Assembly: GCA_905182995.1 (NCBI GenBank)
Contig: CAJJDP010000146.1
Coordinates: 188,758 to 252,757 of the forward strand
DNA length: 64,000 nt
Direction of reading: 5' to 3'
Source of the DNA: Paramecium octaurelia
Taxonomy: Eukaryota > Ciliophora > Oligohymenophorea > Peniculida > Parameciidae
The notes beneath the pieces are model-generated. The model searched no databases, was not told where the DNA came from, and saw nothing but the letters and a program-made list of their open reading frames with translations. Shown one piece after another: positions 36,345-47,472 of the stretch; the first letter of the stretch is position 1, and every line of letters begins with the position of its first letter. The position numbers were made by a program, and so were the translations under genes.

Positions 36345-39325
36345 TCAATCCTGTTTGCCTTCCTTCATGTCGTAGGTTTGCATCAGTTTTATTTGTGGAA
36401 CTGGGAACTAGGTAAGTTTTGCAGCTTTTTCTTCATCAGTCATTCCTTGGATGGAAGCCTAAACAGAGGCGATATTCTATTATCTCCATTTAGTGTATTG
36501 TTTTTGCATTTCGTTGTATTCAGTCAAAGCAGCAGAAAGATATCTGATATGACTATCATTGAGGATAATTGTTTTCTTTTTGTTTGGGTTTCTGAACTCT
36601 ATCTTTCTCTCGTAAATTATTCTTTTATCCATTTCAGTGATTGGATTTTTGCTCTGTTCTTCACAAATGATCAAATCCCTGAATGATGAACCTTCAACTT
36701 TCAGTTTTTAATCTAATTTCATCTTCATCCTTTATACCAACGGCAATTCTTTATTTAAAGATTTACTGAAAAATTTGGCTTTGGCTGATTCAATATTCAT
36801 CATAAATCTAGAATACTTCAAATAGATATAGTCACTCTAACTAAAAATAATTAATGAGATACCATCAATTAAGTCTCCTCCTTTCTATTCTCGTAATAAC
36901 TCTGCAATCTTTTTGGCTTAGTAATTTGGAAGTACTATTTGTCAAATTAATTTTCATCTGTAATTTAAATCTTGTTATTTCTATGCAAATGATAAATCCG
37001 ATAGATCAGTAGACTGATATAAACACTCCTAACAGTCTTAGACCAATGCAAAAACAATTCATAACACTAACCTTCAAATAGAAAATCCACGATGGCTTTT
37101 TTAAATTCTAATGGGAATACTAAATAGTTATTATAGATTAGGTGCAAACTCTTGGCGATCACATAAGCATTTTCACTCTGAGTAACTGCCACTCTCAATC
37201 CATTTAGAAAAAAAGGATAGTCAAAATTAGTTGGGATGGCTTAACATTGCTATATACATTAACTTATCAGATCCATTACATGAACAACCCTATCACTCGA
37301 AAAAATGCTATTATATATATACTACAAAGTATTTACTTAGTTTTATTGTACAAGATCATAATAATAACATTCAATGGACCTCCATTAGTAACAACTTGAG
37401 TGATTGCATTGATCATAGCATCAGGATAAGATTCCCTTATTTTTAATTCACACAAAAGTGCCTTCAAAATCTTTCGATATCCAGGAATATCCTTCCAGGG
37501 AATAATATCCTTTTAGAACTTTTATTAGATATGTAGACATAAAGCTTAAACAAGAAAGAAGAAGGTTGTGTTTCTTTTAGCAATGATCCTACGCCATTCT
37601 TCATCTGAAGTCAATGTAACAGCATTGATGTTTAAATTAGAGGGTAAATAATTGTAAAAGTAACTTTGCCAATCAAACAACACTGTGATTTGTTCAGTTC
37701 TGAAATTCTCAGGGTCATCTAATTAATAATCAGTCCCACGCCATTCAGATAATTCAGGATCATTTGGATTTTGGAGTGCATTAACAAAGGCTTCTCTAAA
37801 TTCAGGAACTTTGAAAAATGAACTCACCAAGAATTTTTCAACAAATGCCTTCTCTTTAGGAGACATAGCCTTCAAACAGATCTTCTATAAAGCAATGTTT
37901 AATGTGTTGTATAGGAATTATTGAAAATGACAACAGATTTGACTCTTAAATTTCAATTGCTTTTTGTTTAATTATTTGCAATCATCAAAATATCCCATTG
38001 ACCCTAAACTTAATTCACCTCTAGTGCATACAATTAATAAAATATCATAATAGATTTCTCTAATATTACCTTCTATTTTGTCCACAAAATTCAAGAGATT
38101 CTCTGCAATTTTAATAAATATCTCCTATCCCTTCATCAAATCATCATAACTCTTATAATAAAATTATCGCAATTGTGAATCTTTATCGCTTTTACTCACC
38201 ACTACCAACAATTACTAAGCTGAGTTCTGCAATTCAGTCATCAATTACTACTTTTATGAAACTTGATTGTTGGATGATAATTTAAACATTACCTAACTCA
38301 ATTTCTCAAACTGATTTACTACTTCACTAATTTCCTTTATACTTTAATTTGCTAATATACCTGTCCCTATAGTGCATCCCTTCTCTGTTCTCAATCCAAT
38401 CATCTATTATTTCAAATACACTGGAATCTTAATCGTAAAGTCTGATTGCATCTGTCCGATCTTATTCCCTCTTAACCACAATCCTTTCGTTATATTGCAT
38501 CTGTGAATACTATGATCATCCATCTATTCTTCCTGGTTCTAGAGCAAATAATTTAGAGCGATGTTCGATTCGGCAAACAACACTTGTTCTATTGATTCCA
38601 CATGGAAATTTAGAGATTTTACAGACTTTCGAGTCGGGGAATGATCCTCTAAGGATTTATTTATACTCCAAATGCAAACCTACAATGAGGAACTTGAGAT
38701 CTCATTCATAGGTAATTCCACTATCAATCGAGGCATTTCTGTACTCAGCCATTGTATTCTGAATAACTCGTCCTGAATGCTATTGTATGATGCACTTCTG
38801 CCTCTTATGAAAGCTGGGTTATTAAACTTCTCTGAATTTTCTGAGAGGAATTGCATCTTCCGAGTCACCAACCTCAAATTGAATACATATTATTTCTCCT
38901 ATATGCATGTGTTCATTGTGCATATCATATCTTAAGGATTTATCTCTAGTTAAAGGATCTACGCCATTATCATGTTAAACGATATTCTGCCCTTACCTAT
39001 TTGATAATCAAAAAATTGAGGCCCCTGAATAATGTCATACAAGGCAATCCTCAATTGAGACAGTTCTTTATCATCCTCATACAGAAAGAAAACCAAAAAT
39101 TTTTCCTTCAATTATAATTCACTCGCTTCTAATTGCAATGTTATTTTTCTCTTCCACTATTATTATATAACTATGCAATCTTACACCATGTTTCCCTTCT
39201 AAGTCGAAATGCTTGGGAGTATCGCATTTGAAATATCCACCGATATCAATTTTAAGATAGCATGACTTAGATGGATGAGTCAATCTAATATTAGACAACT
39301 CACTATTGAATTTCATTGTTCCCAT
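36345..39325 (-). CDS. Large unrecognised protein, possible C2-like N-terminus
   Basis: Reverse strand, ATG at 39325 (M-G-T-M-K-F-N) and TGA at 36345-36347, around 940 aa with at least four introns (near 39140, 38350, 37320 and 37260). The first ~120 residues (C-Y-L-K-I-D-I-G-G-Y ... W-K-R-K-I-T-L-Q-L then L-R-I-A-L-Y-D-I) have beta-strand spacing reminiscent of a C2 domain. This is a guess from pattern only. The centre is long, helical and conserved-looking (E-W-R-G-T-D-Y-Q ... S-D-E-E-W-R-R-I-I-A). The tail is basic then ends K-E-G-K-Q-D. I do not recognise the family. Many forward frames here are antisense shadows. Confidence 0.65.
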
Positions 39326-39802
39326 TGAAAGTGTTTTCGGATTTTATTTTTGAGGAGATTTGTTATGTTAAATTTAACTTGTACAATGACCCATTACAAT
39401 TTATTGTATAATTTAATATATAATAATAGAAATACTTATGATATTATTTTATCGTTCCTGCAGGACAACAATGAACCATGTTTTACATATATAAGGGACA
39501 GTTTAATTACAATAAATTTTATAATCTTAATTAATTCATTACTTTGAATTAAGATTATTCTTATGAAATTTAAGACCAAATATGTGATTCATCCACCAAT
39601 CGATATCCACATTTCTAAATTAACACAAAATAAAAATGATCCTTCGAGTTTATCATTCAAATTTTTAGAAATAAATTTCTTGCTATTTACATACTAAAAT
39701 AATATTACAAACTCAAGGACCTTCCACATACGTAATCAACATTTAATGGCTTCCTCGACTATGAAAATTACACCAATAATAATTCATTTATAATATATAA
39801 AT
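39326..39802. other. AT-rich intergenic region, nothing recognised
   Basis: No supported gene on either strand. The forward frame at 39350-39547 starts with a non-ATG codon and shows no features. Confidence 0.5.
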
Positions 39803-40157
39803 TCATTGTTTAGATTCTGTCATGTTTAAGAAGTGTATACATCTTGAATTTACATCCTACCCTGCTAACTTCGATACAATAGTATAAGTAATAGCACTTT
39901 TAATCGAAGCATAAGAACATTGCTTTGCTGGTTTGTAATTCTGCTATTTCTTTATCACATTCTATCTGTAATATAAAATAATCGATTTCGCTGTTGCATA
40001 CTTGATTTGTAGTTTCTTTGCGGCCTTATAGAAATATAGAAATTCTTACATTTTTTATTTTAAGCCCTTAAATTAAGACTAATTCAGCTAAAAGTTTTCT
40101 GGTTTACAAAGAACTCTTGATGTATGTCCTTTTGCTTATTTTGTAAGTTTAATCCAT
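39803..40157 (-). CDS. Small helix-turn-helix protein (paralogue of 23887-24240)
   Basis: Reverse strand, ATG at 40157, one 25-nt intron, TGA at 39803-39805, 109 aa. The HTH block is G-L-K-I-K-N | A-A-K-K-L-Q-I-K-Y-A-T-A-K-S-I-I, with the intron (bar) at exactly the codon boundary seen in the forward paralogue. The leader is basic and the tail Lys/Ser/Ile-rich (V-S-K-L-A-G-Q-D-V). The two tails align loosely (I-V-S/I-T-R then G-G-D-D-V against V-S-K-L-A-G-Q-D-V). Probable DNA-binding protein of a small multigene family. Confidence 0.65.
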
Positions 40158-40388
40158 TTTTGTAAAAATCTTGTTTAATTAAATACAGAATGATTTGAGA
40201 AGTATGGTTTGTTTAGAATTAATTTATAATATCCGAATTTAAGAAAAGTCATTTGAATTACTTCAACGTGTTCAGTCAATATAAATAAAATTACCATAAA
40301 TTATAGAAGCCTAAGTGAATATGAAAATGCTTAACATTTTTAATCAAAGGAAAATAAATATAAATTTCAATAGTATTGATATAGTAAC

Positions 40389-41728
40389 ATGAAGTATTTA
40401 ACTCCTAAATTATTAAAATGGAGACAAATAGGGCCTTGCAATACAGATTCACATATGAAAACACCATTGACTGGCTGGTTTCTTCTTGTAAATGGGGACC
40501 AATTGTTTCGTAATCCAAAGAGTACATTAGACAAAAAGTTTATTTTGACATCAAAACAGATGGAATTTATGATGAAGTTACTAAAATATGGAAATAAACG
40601 CCATGCCAATTAATCGTGGCTGCAGTAGGTAAATAGAGAATGAGTATTTCCACATCCCTTAAGTGATATATCAGATGAATCACTATGCTACTTTTGTGTT
40701 TCAGCAATTGCAATTTTATAAAAACCCTCATTTAAAAATACTTCAAATAGTTGTTCATCCGTGAGATGTAAATATCATCAAATGTAATACTTCTCAAAAA
40801 TTAATTGCTACAAAGAGTGACAATAGCAATGTACTTGTCACAAACGCAAAGTATAAAAAAATCCAAAAAGAGTCACATGCAGGTATTCCTGAGATCTGTT
40901 TGATGGGTCACTCCTAATAGGGCCATTCAACTCCTTTGGATTGGTCTCAAGAATACAAATTATGTAGCGGAGGCAAGGATTGTAAAATCTTATTGTGGGA
41001 TATCAATGATTATCAAATTCGTCTATCTAAAAGTTTAATATTCATAAGCAAAAGGGAATTAAGCCACATATGTGTAAAAGAGTCAATTAAATTGGATAAG
41101 AAGGCTGTTTTGATGGGTCATCAAGCAGAAGTTGTTGATATATCCTTCAATAAATTTTAAACAGAATAATTAGTGTCTTGTTGTTAAAAAAGACAAATTA
41201 TTTGTTGGGATTAGAGAATTGATGGAGGGAAATGTTGAAGCCTGAATGAAGTATAGTCAATAACCTATAAAATCATAATAGATATGATATCTATCGTGTA
41301 AGTTGGAGTCAACATGATGAAAATTATATCACAAGTGGTTCTTTTGATGGAAGTGTACACATTATTGATATTCGTAAACCAATTGGTATTTAAAAATGTG
41401 TCAAAGAATAAGACAATCTTTCATAAGTTTATTGATTGTAATTTGGACCTGATAGAAACAATTTGACAATTGGAAGTGAAGATATCTATTCTGTTAATTT
41501 CTAAACCAAAGAAACTACCTTCTTTTATTTAGGTCATAAATATATTTCTTAATTAATCATTATAAAGAGGTAGTATCTCTGATTTGATATTAATGAAAAA
41601 AGTTGTTGGATTATGTGAGTATATGTTAAGAGCACGAATAATTTGGAGGAGAATCCTTACAGATATATCGTTTATTAGATTTAGTGTACTTAAATTAAGA
41701 AGATGAATATTAATATTTGAGTAATTGA
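40389..41728 (+). pseudogene. Broken RbAp46/48 (RBBP4/7, Msi1)-type WD40 histone-binding gene
   Basis: The order of recognisable segments is that of an RBBP4/7 protein, but they lie in different frames with TGA codons between. There is an N-terminal D-W-x-x-x-x-x-W-G-P-I-V segment (about 40470). An H-P-[TGA]-D-V-N block leads to L-I-A-T-K-S-D-N-S-N-V-L-V (about 40760-40850). WD repeats with G-H-S, S-G-G-K-D-C and L-L-W-D-I follow, then G-H-Q-A-E-V-V-D-I-S-F and I-C-W-D-Q-R. Next is S-G-S-F-D-G-S-V-H-I-I-D-I-R and finally R-L-L-D-L-V-Y-L-N-Q-E-D-E-Y (about 41668-41710), the classic C-terminus. At least three TGA or frame breaks are not explained by plausible introns. It is probably a decaying duplicate of a histone chaperone/HDAC-complex subunit. 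Confidence 0.72.
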
Positions 41729-42119
41729 ATTATTTTTTATTATTAATAAATGTATGATTTGTTGCTCTTGCGCTTTTTTAAAAAAAAAAATTAGAAATTA
41801 TTTTTTTAACCAATTATGAATCTTATTTCTATTGATAAAAATTATCTATATGGTTTGTCACGTATTTTTAATTCTTCGAAAATTTTATTTCAAGATTATT
41901 ATAAAAAGTGAACTATTATCATAATAATTATTTCACATTTAATTAATAAAATATTTACTCGAAAATATTAGAGCTTATTGTCTATGATTATAAAATCAAT
42001 GCAATAAAATGAATTTGTGAGAGTTAATATGATTTCTACATTTTTCTGTTGAATTTGTAATTAATTAATGGAATATAATTAAAATATCTAAAATGATATT
42101 TATGTTCTATTATGTATTT

Positions 42120-42545
42120 TCAAAATATTTCATCTAAATTAATTTATTTCTAAGGACGATTGACAGTCCTTCTTTTTCGTTTTTTTTATTTCTTCTATTA
42201 TGAAAACTTTGACTTAGAAACATGAAAGTGAACTTTTTTTTCAGGTGACTTTCTTGATAGTGATTGACTGCTGCTTAATTGTTTTAAACATGATTTCAAC
42301 GACGGATGATCTGATTGAATACTCGATTCTTAAGAACTCCAATTTGACTGCAATTGTTCTTATATTTCATTTATCATAATATCATCCGGATAATTTTATT
42401 TTTCAAGTTAAATATTCGACTTTAAGCATTCTATTCCATTATGAATAGAAAGTATAGATCTTTCCACCTCTTACAAGTCTTGTGATATCTCCGAGGATTT
42501 AGATTAGTGATCTGTAATTTACGTATTCTGTATTGAGCAACCCAT
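42120..42545 (-). CDS. Small acylated protein with PP1-docking motifs (candidate)
   Basis: Reverse strand, single exon, ATG at 42545, TGA at 42120-42122, 141 aa. The N-terminus, M-G-C-S-I-Q, fits N-myristoylation at Gly2 and palmitoylation at Cys3. The middle is Gln/Ser-rich. Toward the C-terminus S-C-L-K (SILK-like) precedes K-K-V-H-F-H (an RVxF-type motif) by about 20 residues, the order and spacing used by several protein phosphatase 1 regulators. A basic K-K-Q-K-K-R-K-R-R patch follows and the tail ends L-D-E-I-F. The motifs are short and could arise by chance. Function as a membrane-tethered PP1 regulator is inference. Confidence 0.6.
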
Positions 42546-42768
42546 CTTTAAAGTGAAATAATTAGGTTTTTTTATAATATATCACTTGATAAATTTCATT
42601 AAAATAGTTATTAGCAGAGTTTTTTCAATACTAAGCAATTTAAACATTTCATCCCTCTTATTAGAGTGTTCAATTGCGCATATTGAGATTTGTAAATTGT
42701 TATTAATGATATATATATATTGGTTTTTATTTATTAATAATAATTAGTAATTAATATATTTAGTCATA

Positions 42769-43405
42769 ATGTCAAATAAAACTGTTTACCCTTGGCAAAA
42801 ATATTCAGCGAATCCTCTAATTGTAAAGGATGATGTTGGCAAAGCAAAACCAAGTACCTACCCAATTCCTGAATGTGCATTTGGATCTAGAACTGTGGCT
42901 GTAAAAGAGGAGTCTCTCGGAGAAGTATTGTGCCATATGCAACATTTTGCTTCTATGGATATTAGACCAGAAAAGGATTTCAAAAAAACCAATATATTGA
43001 GCATTAAACGTAATTTGTGCACAGCCAAAGAATTCTAAGAGTTCAGACAATCTCATGACATCAGATTAAAAGTTGTTTAAGGTAAGCCAAGAATGGCTGA
43101 GATTCCTAAATAGCAAGTGTTCGGCAGAAAAAATAGGTATAATCTTAATTCTAATAACCAGAACTCCTTCTCCAATTAAAAATGTTTTAGCTTTTGATTA
43201 CGGAGCAGTAGCTGAGAAAAAATAAGCCGAGGCATATTCTAACAGACCATCAACTGCAAAGAGTAGAATTTCAGTAGAAACTAAATCAAGTAAACTACTA
43301 AAGGAAACGATCAAAAAGAATCAATTAATGCAATCTCAACCAGAATAACTTAAAAAATTGTCACAATTTGCTAATATTTAAGCAAAAACTAAATCTAGAT
43401 ATTGA
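42769..43405 (+). CDS. CFAP77-like ciliary protein
   Basis: ATG at 42769, one 25-nt intron (43137-43161), TGA at 43403-43405, 203 aa. The segment S-A-N-P-L-I-V-K-D-D-V-G-K followed by Y-P-I-P and F-G resembles the N-P-L-I-x-K-x-x-L-G-K...L-P-x-x-x-F-x-Y-G block of CFAP77 (C9orf171) family microtubule-inner proteins. A segment E-F-x-x-F-R-Q-S-H-D-I-R comes later. The tail is basic and Ser/Lys-rich. No membrane segment or catalytic motif. Family assignment rests on remembered motif layout, so it is moderate. Likely axonemal, which fits a ciliate. Confidence 0.6.
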
Positions 43406-44540
43406 ATAATAATTCTATTTGTTATTACAATCTAATTATCAAATATCAATAATCGACTTTATTATGTTTATAGCTCCATGAATTTGAGAAGGAATTTCTA
43501 AAGAAGTTTGATAATTGATTACACAATTAAAGAAATGATTCTATGTGGAAGTGTGCTCAACTATTACATACAATTCATAAAGTCTGCAAGTTCAAATGAT
43601 TACCAAATACATCAATACAAAAAAAAGAGATAATAATTCAATAACAAAATGGTTTAAGTATAAAAGCTACTTATTTGAATGATTTTTTGTAATAGAAATT
43701 GCCATAATACTAAAACAATATATTAGGATATTATGAGTATACTCAACATGATGTCAAATCTATTGAGGTTGAAATCTGTATTTAAATAGTTGGAATAATT
43801 CATTTTTTATTTCCTTTTTAATATTATATGATAATTTAACTCTCATTTGAATATCAATCAATTATAAGCATGTTCTGTTATTACAATACTCCTGGTGATA
43901 TTCACAGTCAGCATGATTTGCATCAATAGATTTAGTTTATATTTTTAGACAATAATTGAGTGAATAATTTTATAATATGTTTTGATGAACTTAGTCTCCT
44001 TAGTATTCTACTAAGGTACTTTAATCACCCTTTATATGTTCTATTTATTCCTTTATTGTGGTTTGAATCAGCATGGATTCAAAAACGAAGAGCATTTAAA
44101 TAATATTATTTTAGTCATATGCTGATTCCTTGCTTTTACTAAAATCCCCTTTTAGTGTTGATTATGTTAGACTCCTATTTGTACAGCATACTTTGTTTGA
44201 TGTTTATCATCAATCCAAGATTATTATATTAATTCAGGCTATTTAATAGAAATTTATCATAAACGTCACTCTCAAGGGCTTATTTAAAATCAATGGTTTT
44301 CTTTATCATTATCAAATCACCAAGATACCCTTATTTTACTAAACGACTACTACAGATTCCCAAGAATAGAATATTTATTGCAACAGGTGGTTTTATTAAG
44401 AATACAAATAAAGTAATAGAATGATTCTAGAATTTCTAAATTCGTTGAGTGTAAGATGAATGACCGAAGATGAGTTGTGTTTGATTTGTTAGAATTATAA
44501 TACTTATTAGCAATACAATAATCAAACTTTAATTAATAAT
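43406..44540. other. Unassigned region with open frames on both strands
   Basis: Forward, an ATG near 43478 opens about 60 residues (M-N-L-R-R-N-F), then hydrophobic TGA-free frames run to about 44440. Reverse, a polar frame at about 43760-44040 includes H-A-D-C-E-Y-H-Q-E-Y-C-N-N-R-T-C, which looks more protein-like. Neither closes with sensible introns. I leave it unassigned. Confidence 0.3.
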
Positions 44541-44792
44541 TCAGAGACCACCCTAGGTTTCAACTAGCAGTTCAATTTAAGTTCCTTTTCTTACTCCTTG
44601 CTCTTCAAATGTTTTATTTGGTATTAGTTGAGTTCCTTAATACTTTAATGATATCTTCTCGTTTCCAGCTGGGTGGAGCATCTCATTAAATTCGGTGATT
44701 AATTCTGAGACTTTTGTTAATGGGTCTATTTCAATGTTATAAACCTTGTTTCTCTGTGCAAATGTTATAATCACTGTAATTGCTTAACTCAT
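44541..44792 (-). CDS. SUMO-like ubiquitin-fold modifier ending Gly-Gly-Leu
   Basis: Reverse strand, single exon, ATG at 44792, TGA at 44541-44543, 83 aa. It has beta-grasp spacing throughout: an opening strand (A-I-T-V-I-I-T-F), K-V-S-E-L-I helix start, I-S-L-K-Y-Q-G-T-Q-L-I core and F-E-E-Q-G-V turn. The C-terminus, I-E-L-L-V-E-T-Q-G-G-L, parallels SUMO (I-E-V-Y-Q-E-Q-T-G-G). The diglycine is followed by one leucine, so maturation would remove a single residue. It lacks the long flexible N-terminus of classical SUMO. It could be a genuine conjugated modifier or a UBL domain protein that only resembles one. A Ulp1-like protease lies about 18 kb away in the window. Confidence 0.72.
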
Positions 44793-44859
44793 TGAGTTAT
44801 CCCTAAATTTTATCCTAAAATAAATATTAATTAATGTATATAGTGTTATTGCATATGAA

Positions 44860-45430
44860 TGCTGAATTTAATAGAAAATAAAAATTAACTACAATAATAG
44901 AAATTTAACTAACCAAAATATTCAAGTCTCTTTCTGCTAATTTTATAAATTTATACTCGTATTAAGCATTAAAAGAAAATAAATTATAATATTTTTGAAT
45001 TTCATTAAATTGTATAAATTCTGTTAATATTATGAAATAAAACTTGTTTGATTCTACAAAACTCATATTTCTATAATGAAATACTGTCGCATCTTCTATC
45101 ACATTCTGTATTACCTATTCAAAAAAGAAGCTTAAAATAAATAGTTGTGGAATCTCATATATATCTTGTAATTCATGATTAAGTAACTCATTTTATTTAT
45201 ATGGAATATCATTAAATATTATTTAATGGGAAATAAGCTTTACAATTCTCGATAACAATTGATATCTCGCCCTTAAGAAAATGCTTTTCAATTTTCAAAT
45301 TAAGATCAAAGCCTCCAATAAAGTCTAACACATCAATTAGTTGAAATAATTTCAGCTCAGCAAGAACCAGCAATGAGTTAAGACCAGGATAACATAGAAA
45401 ATACTGCTGCTTCAGGCCTAATCCATTAAT
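44860..45430 (-). other. Reverse-strand protein-like frames, possible decayed gene
   Basis: One TGA-free reverse frame at about 45215-45430 contains L-L-V-L-A-E-L-K-L-F-Q-L-I-D-V-L and then H-F-L-K-G-E-I-S. A second, shifted frame at about 44900-45250 continues D-I-P-Y-K-Q-N-E-L-L and V-F-H-Y-R-N-M-S-F-V-E. Together they look like one protein broken by a frameshift, with no start ATG. It overlaps the 5' side of the forward membrane-protein gene's neighbourhood. Family unknown. Confidence 0.35.
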
Positions 45431-45471
45431 AAAATTTCAAATCCTAGAAGAGATGCCTATTGAAAGTCTTA

Positions 45472-46185
45472 ATGACTTTTATAATCTGGTCATTAATTCA
45501 GTTCTTTGTCCTATATGCACTCCAAAAAGGAGAAATGCTGGCCTTTATTGACCTAATATCTCCTTATTTATTTCATATATCAGTAATATTGATGTATGGA
45601 ATGGCTAAATTCGGAACTGTCAAATTCTCTAGACAGGTAGATTCAAAATAATTATATTTTATAGTATCCTTAGAATTGCCTGATATTGCTATTTCAAGTT
45701 TATTTTACTACCTAGACCTATTTGACGTTTTGCAGATCCTTTAGCAACGAACGAATTCACGTTTCAAATGGAACTTAACTTACTAGTAAGCTATATTTAT
45801 TATTTTCCTAGCTGCTGATTTAGTTACCAAATTTGCCTTACAACAGTTTCTATTTAATATTTTAATCACCTTGACTCTATCCATTTACATAGCCATTGAA
45901 AAGCAAAGAATTCTTCCCGTAGGTAAAAACATCATAATAATTTAGTTGCCATTGCCTTATGCTGTGTCTTTAGTCTATTGCCCTTGGCATTTGATTATTG
46001 GCTATTTGTCAACTCTATTGTGGCTTTTTTATATGGAACAACATTGGTAATGGTGACATTATAAATTTTGAAAGGAAGGGTAAATAATTTATATATATTT
46101 TTAGTTTTAATTGGAAACATATAGTGTAATAACAGCCACTAACATCATGTTTTATGGCCTTATCTCTCCAATTGAACTAAAATGA
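45472..46185 (+). CDS. Multi-pass membrane protein, family unrecognised
   Basis: ATG at 45472 (an in-frame upstream ATG exists at 45373), TGA at 46183-46185; introns 45923-45945 and 46080-46104 leave 221 aa. About six or seven hydrophobic helices are seen (from T-F-I-I-W-S-L-I-Q-F-F-V to F-Y-G-L-I-S-P-I-E). Short polar loops include E-K-Q-R-I-L-P-V. No substrate motif is recognised. The last exon lies in the segment repeated after the N at 47472. Confidence 0.65.
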
Positions 46186-46343
46186 ATCTAATTATTTAAA
46201 TTTGAATGTATAATTATTTGTATCAAAACTTATATTATAATTATATGCTAAGGTTAAAAATGTATATTCATTGTGACTTAATAATGTAGTTAATTAATTT
46301 GATTAAAAAATTAATATAAAAATGAAATACTAAATAAAAAAGG

Positions 46344-46461
46344 GTTGTCAACACGAGGACTTCCCAAGCGGTCCCCCACCTTAGTACTAACCTCGCCTTA
46401 AGCCGCTTAACTTCGGAGTTCGAATGGGATCCGGTGCTTTAGGCTTAGTATGGCCGACAAC
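46344..46461 (-). rRNA. 5S ribosomal RNA
   Basis: 118 bp, same sequence as 14858-14975, reverse strand. The downstream flank (about 28 bp before the coordinate start) also matches that of the first copy. The upstream TAAATATCG-type element is present as AAAATATCG. Confidence 0.96.
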
Positions 46462-47229
46462 GATATTTTAATACCTTATCATTATTTATACATCCGGCTT
46501 TCTTTTATACTCTATGAAATATTTAAAGTATAATAATAAATTTGAGCAGCTGGATCTAATCTGTAAAAAAGAATATCTATGCATGAGATAAACGAAATTA
46601 AGCTTATAAATATAGTTCATATTCTGATTGATCTAGTTAATGCTAATTCTTGGTAAAAAATTTCAATTTGCAATTTATTCTGCCATGAGTATTTATCTTT
46701 AGCATTATAGAGAGTATTATAACTAAATCAACTTTTTGATTAATATAAATGTTATTCCTTCATAAATTCTCTATCACAACATTGTCAATTGAAAATTGGC
46801 TATCCGTAACCTTAATATATTTATGTCACTCCTATTGAAAAAAATAATATTTATAGGATCTACTTTTGTATGGTAAAACTATAGATATCATCTTACTCTA
46901 GAATCTAAATAAAGAGCATCAAAATTTATGATATCCTGATAACATAGAAAATTTACAACATGGTTTAAACTAAAAGATGAACTATTAATTAACTGATATT
47001 TTACAGTGAGTCCAGATAATTGTCTTAAATTTTGTGTAGATGTAGATCAAATATATATTCTATTGCTATCCATCCAGAAAATGGAACATCCACACAATAT
47101 TGTTGATAATGTATTAATTTAATGACAATAATTCAAATTTTTCGATATCTCCCCTATTTTTATAAATATTTAAGAGTTATAAGCCTAGTCTATCTGTTTG
47201 ATTGAATATTTATTGAAATAAACATAAAT

Positions 47230-47471
47230 TCATAATAATTTTTTTTATAGATAGTAACACAATGATTTGATATCATATTTTTACAGATACTCACTGTTCA
47301 CCCATCGATTTTTTGGAATAATTCCTAATATATTAATTTTAAGAGTACCATTAGGTCGCTTTTGCCATAACAAATAATACATTTTGATGCCTGTTTATTT
47401 GATCTATGCAGCCTATCCTATTTTATCCAATTGATCTCCATATTCGAACCCTCCCTCATTGGGTTACTTGA
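47230..47471 (-). CDS. Truncated 3' part of the HP1-like gene in the left overlap copy
   Basis: Matches 48601-48842 of the complete HP1-like gene and stops at the N at 47472. It encodes the chromoshadow-like C-terminus only. It is most likely an assembly duplicate, not a gene fragment in the genome. Confidence 0.6.
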
Positions 47472-47472
47472 N

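Larger units (their letters stand above)
46102..47471. repeat. 1370-bp segment repeated at 47473-48842 across an N (probable contig overlap)
   Basis: Bases 46102-47471 and 47473-48842 match at offset 1371 wherever compared. Each copy carries a 5S rRNA gene. The left copy also ends in a truncated piece of the HP1-like gene (47230-47471). The left copy starts inside an intron of the membrane-protein gene, as expected of an arbitrary contig end. Confidence 0.85.
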
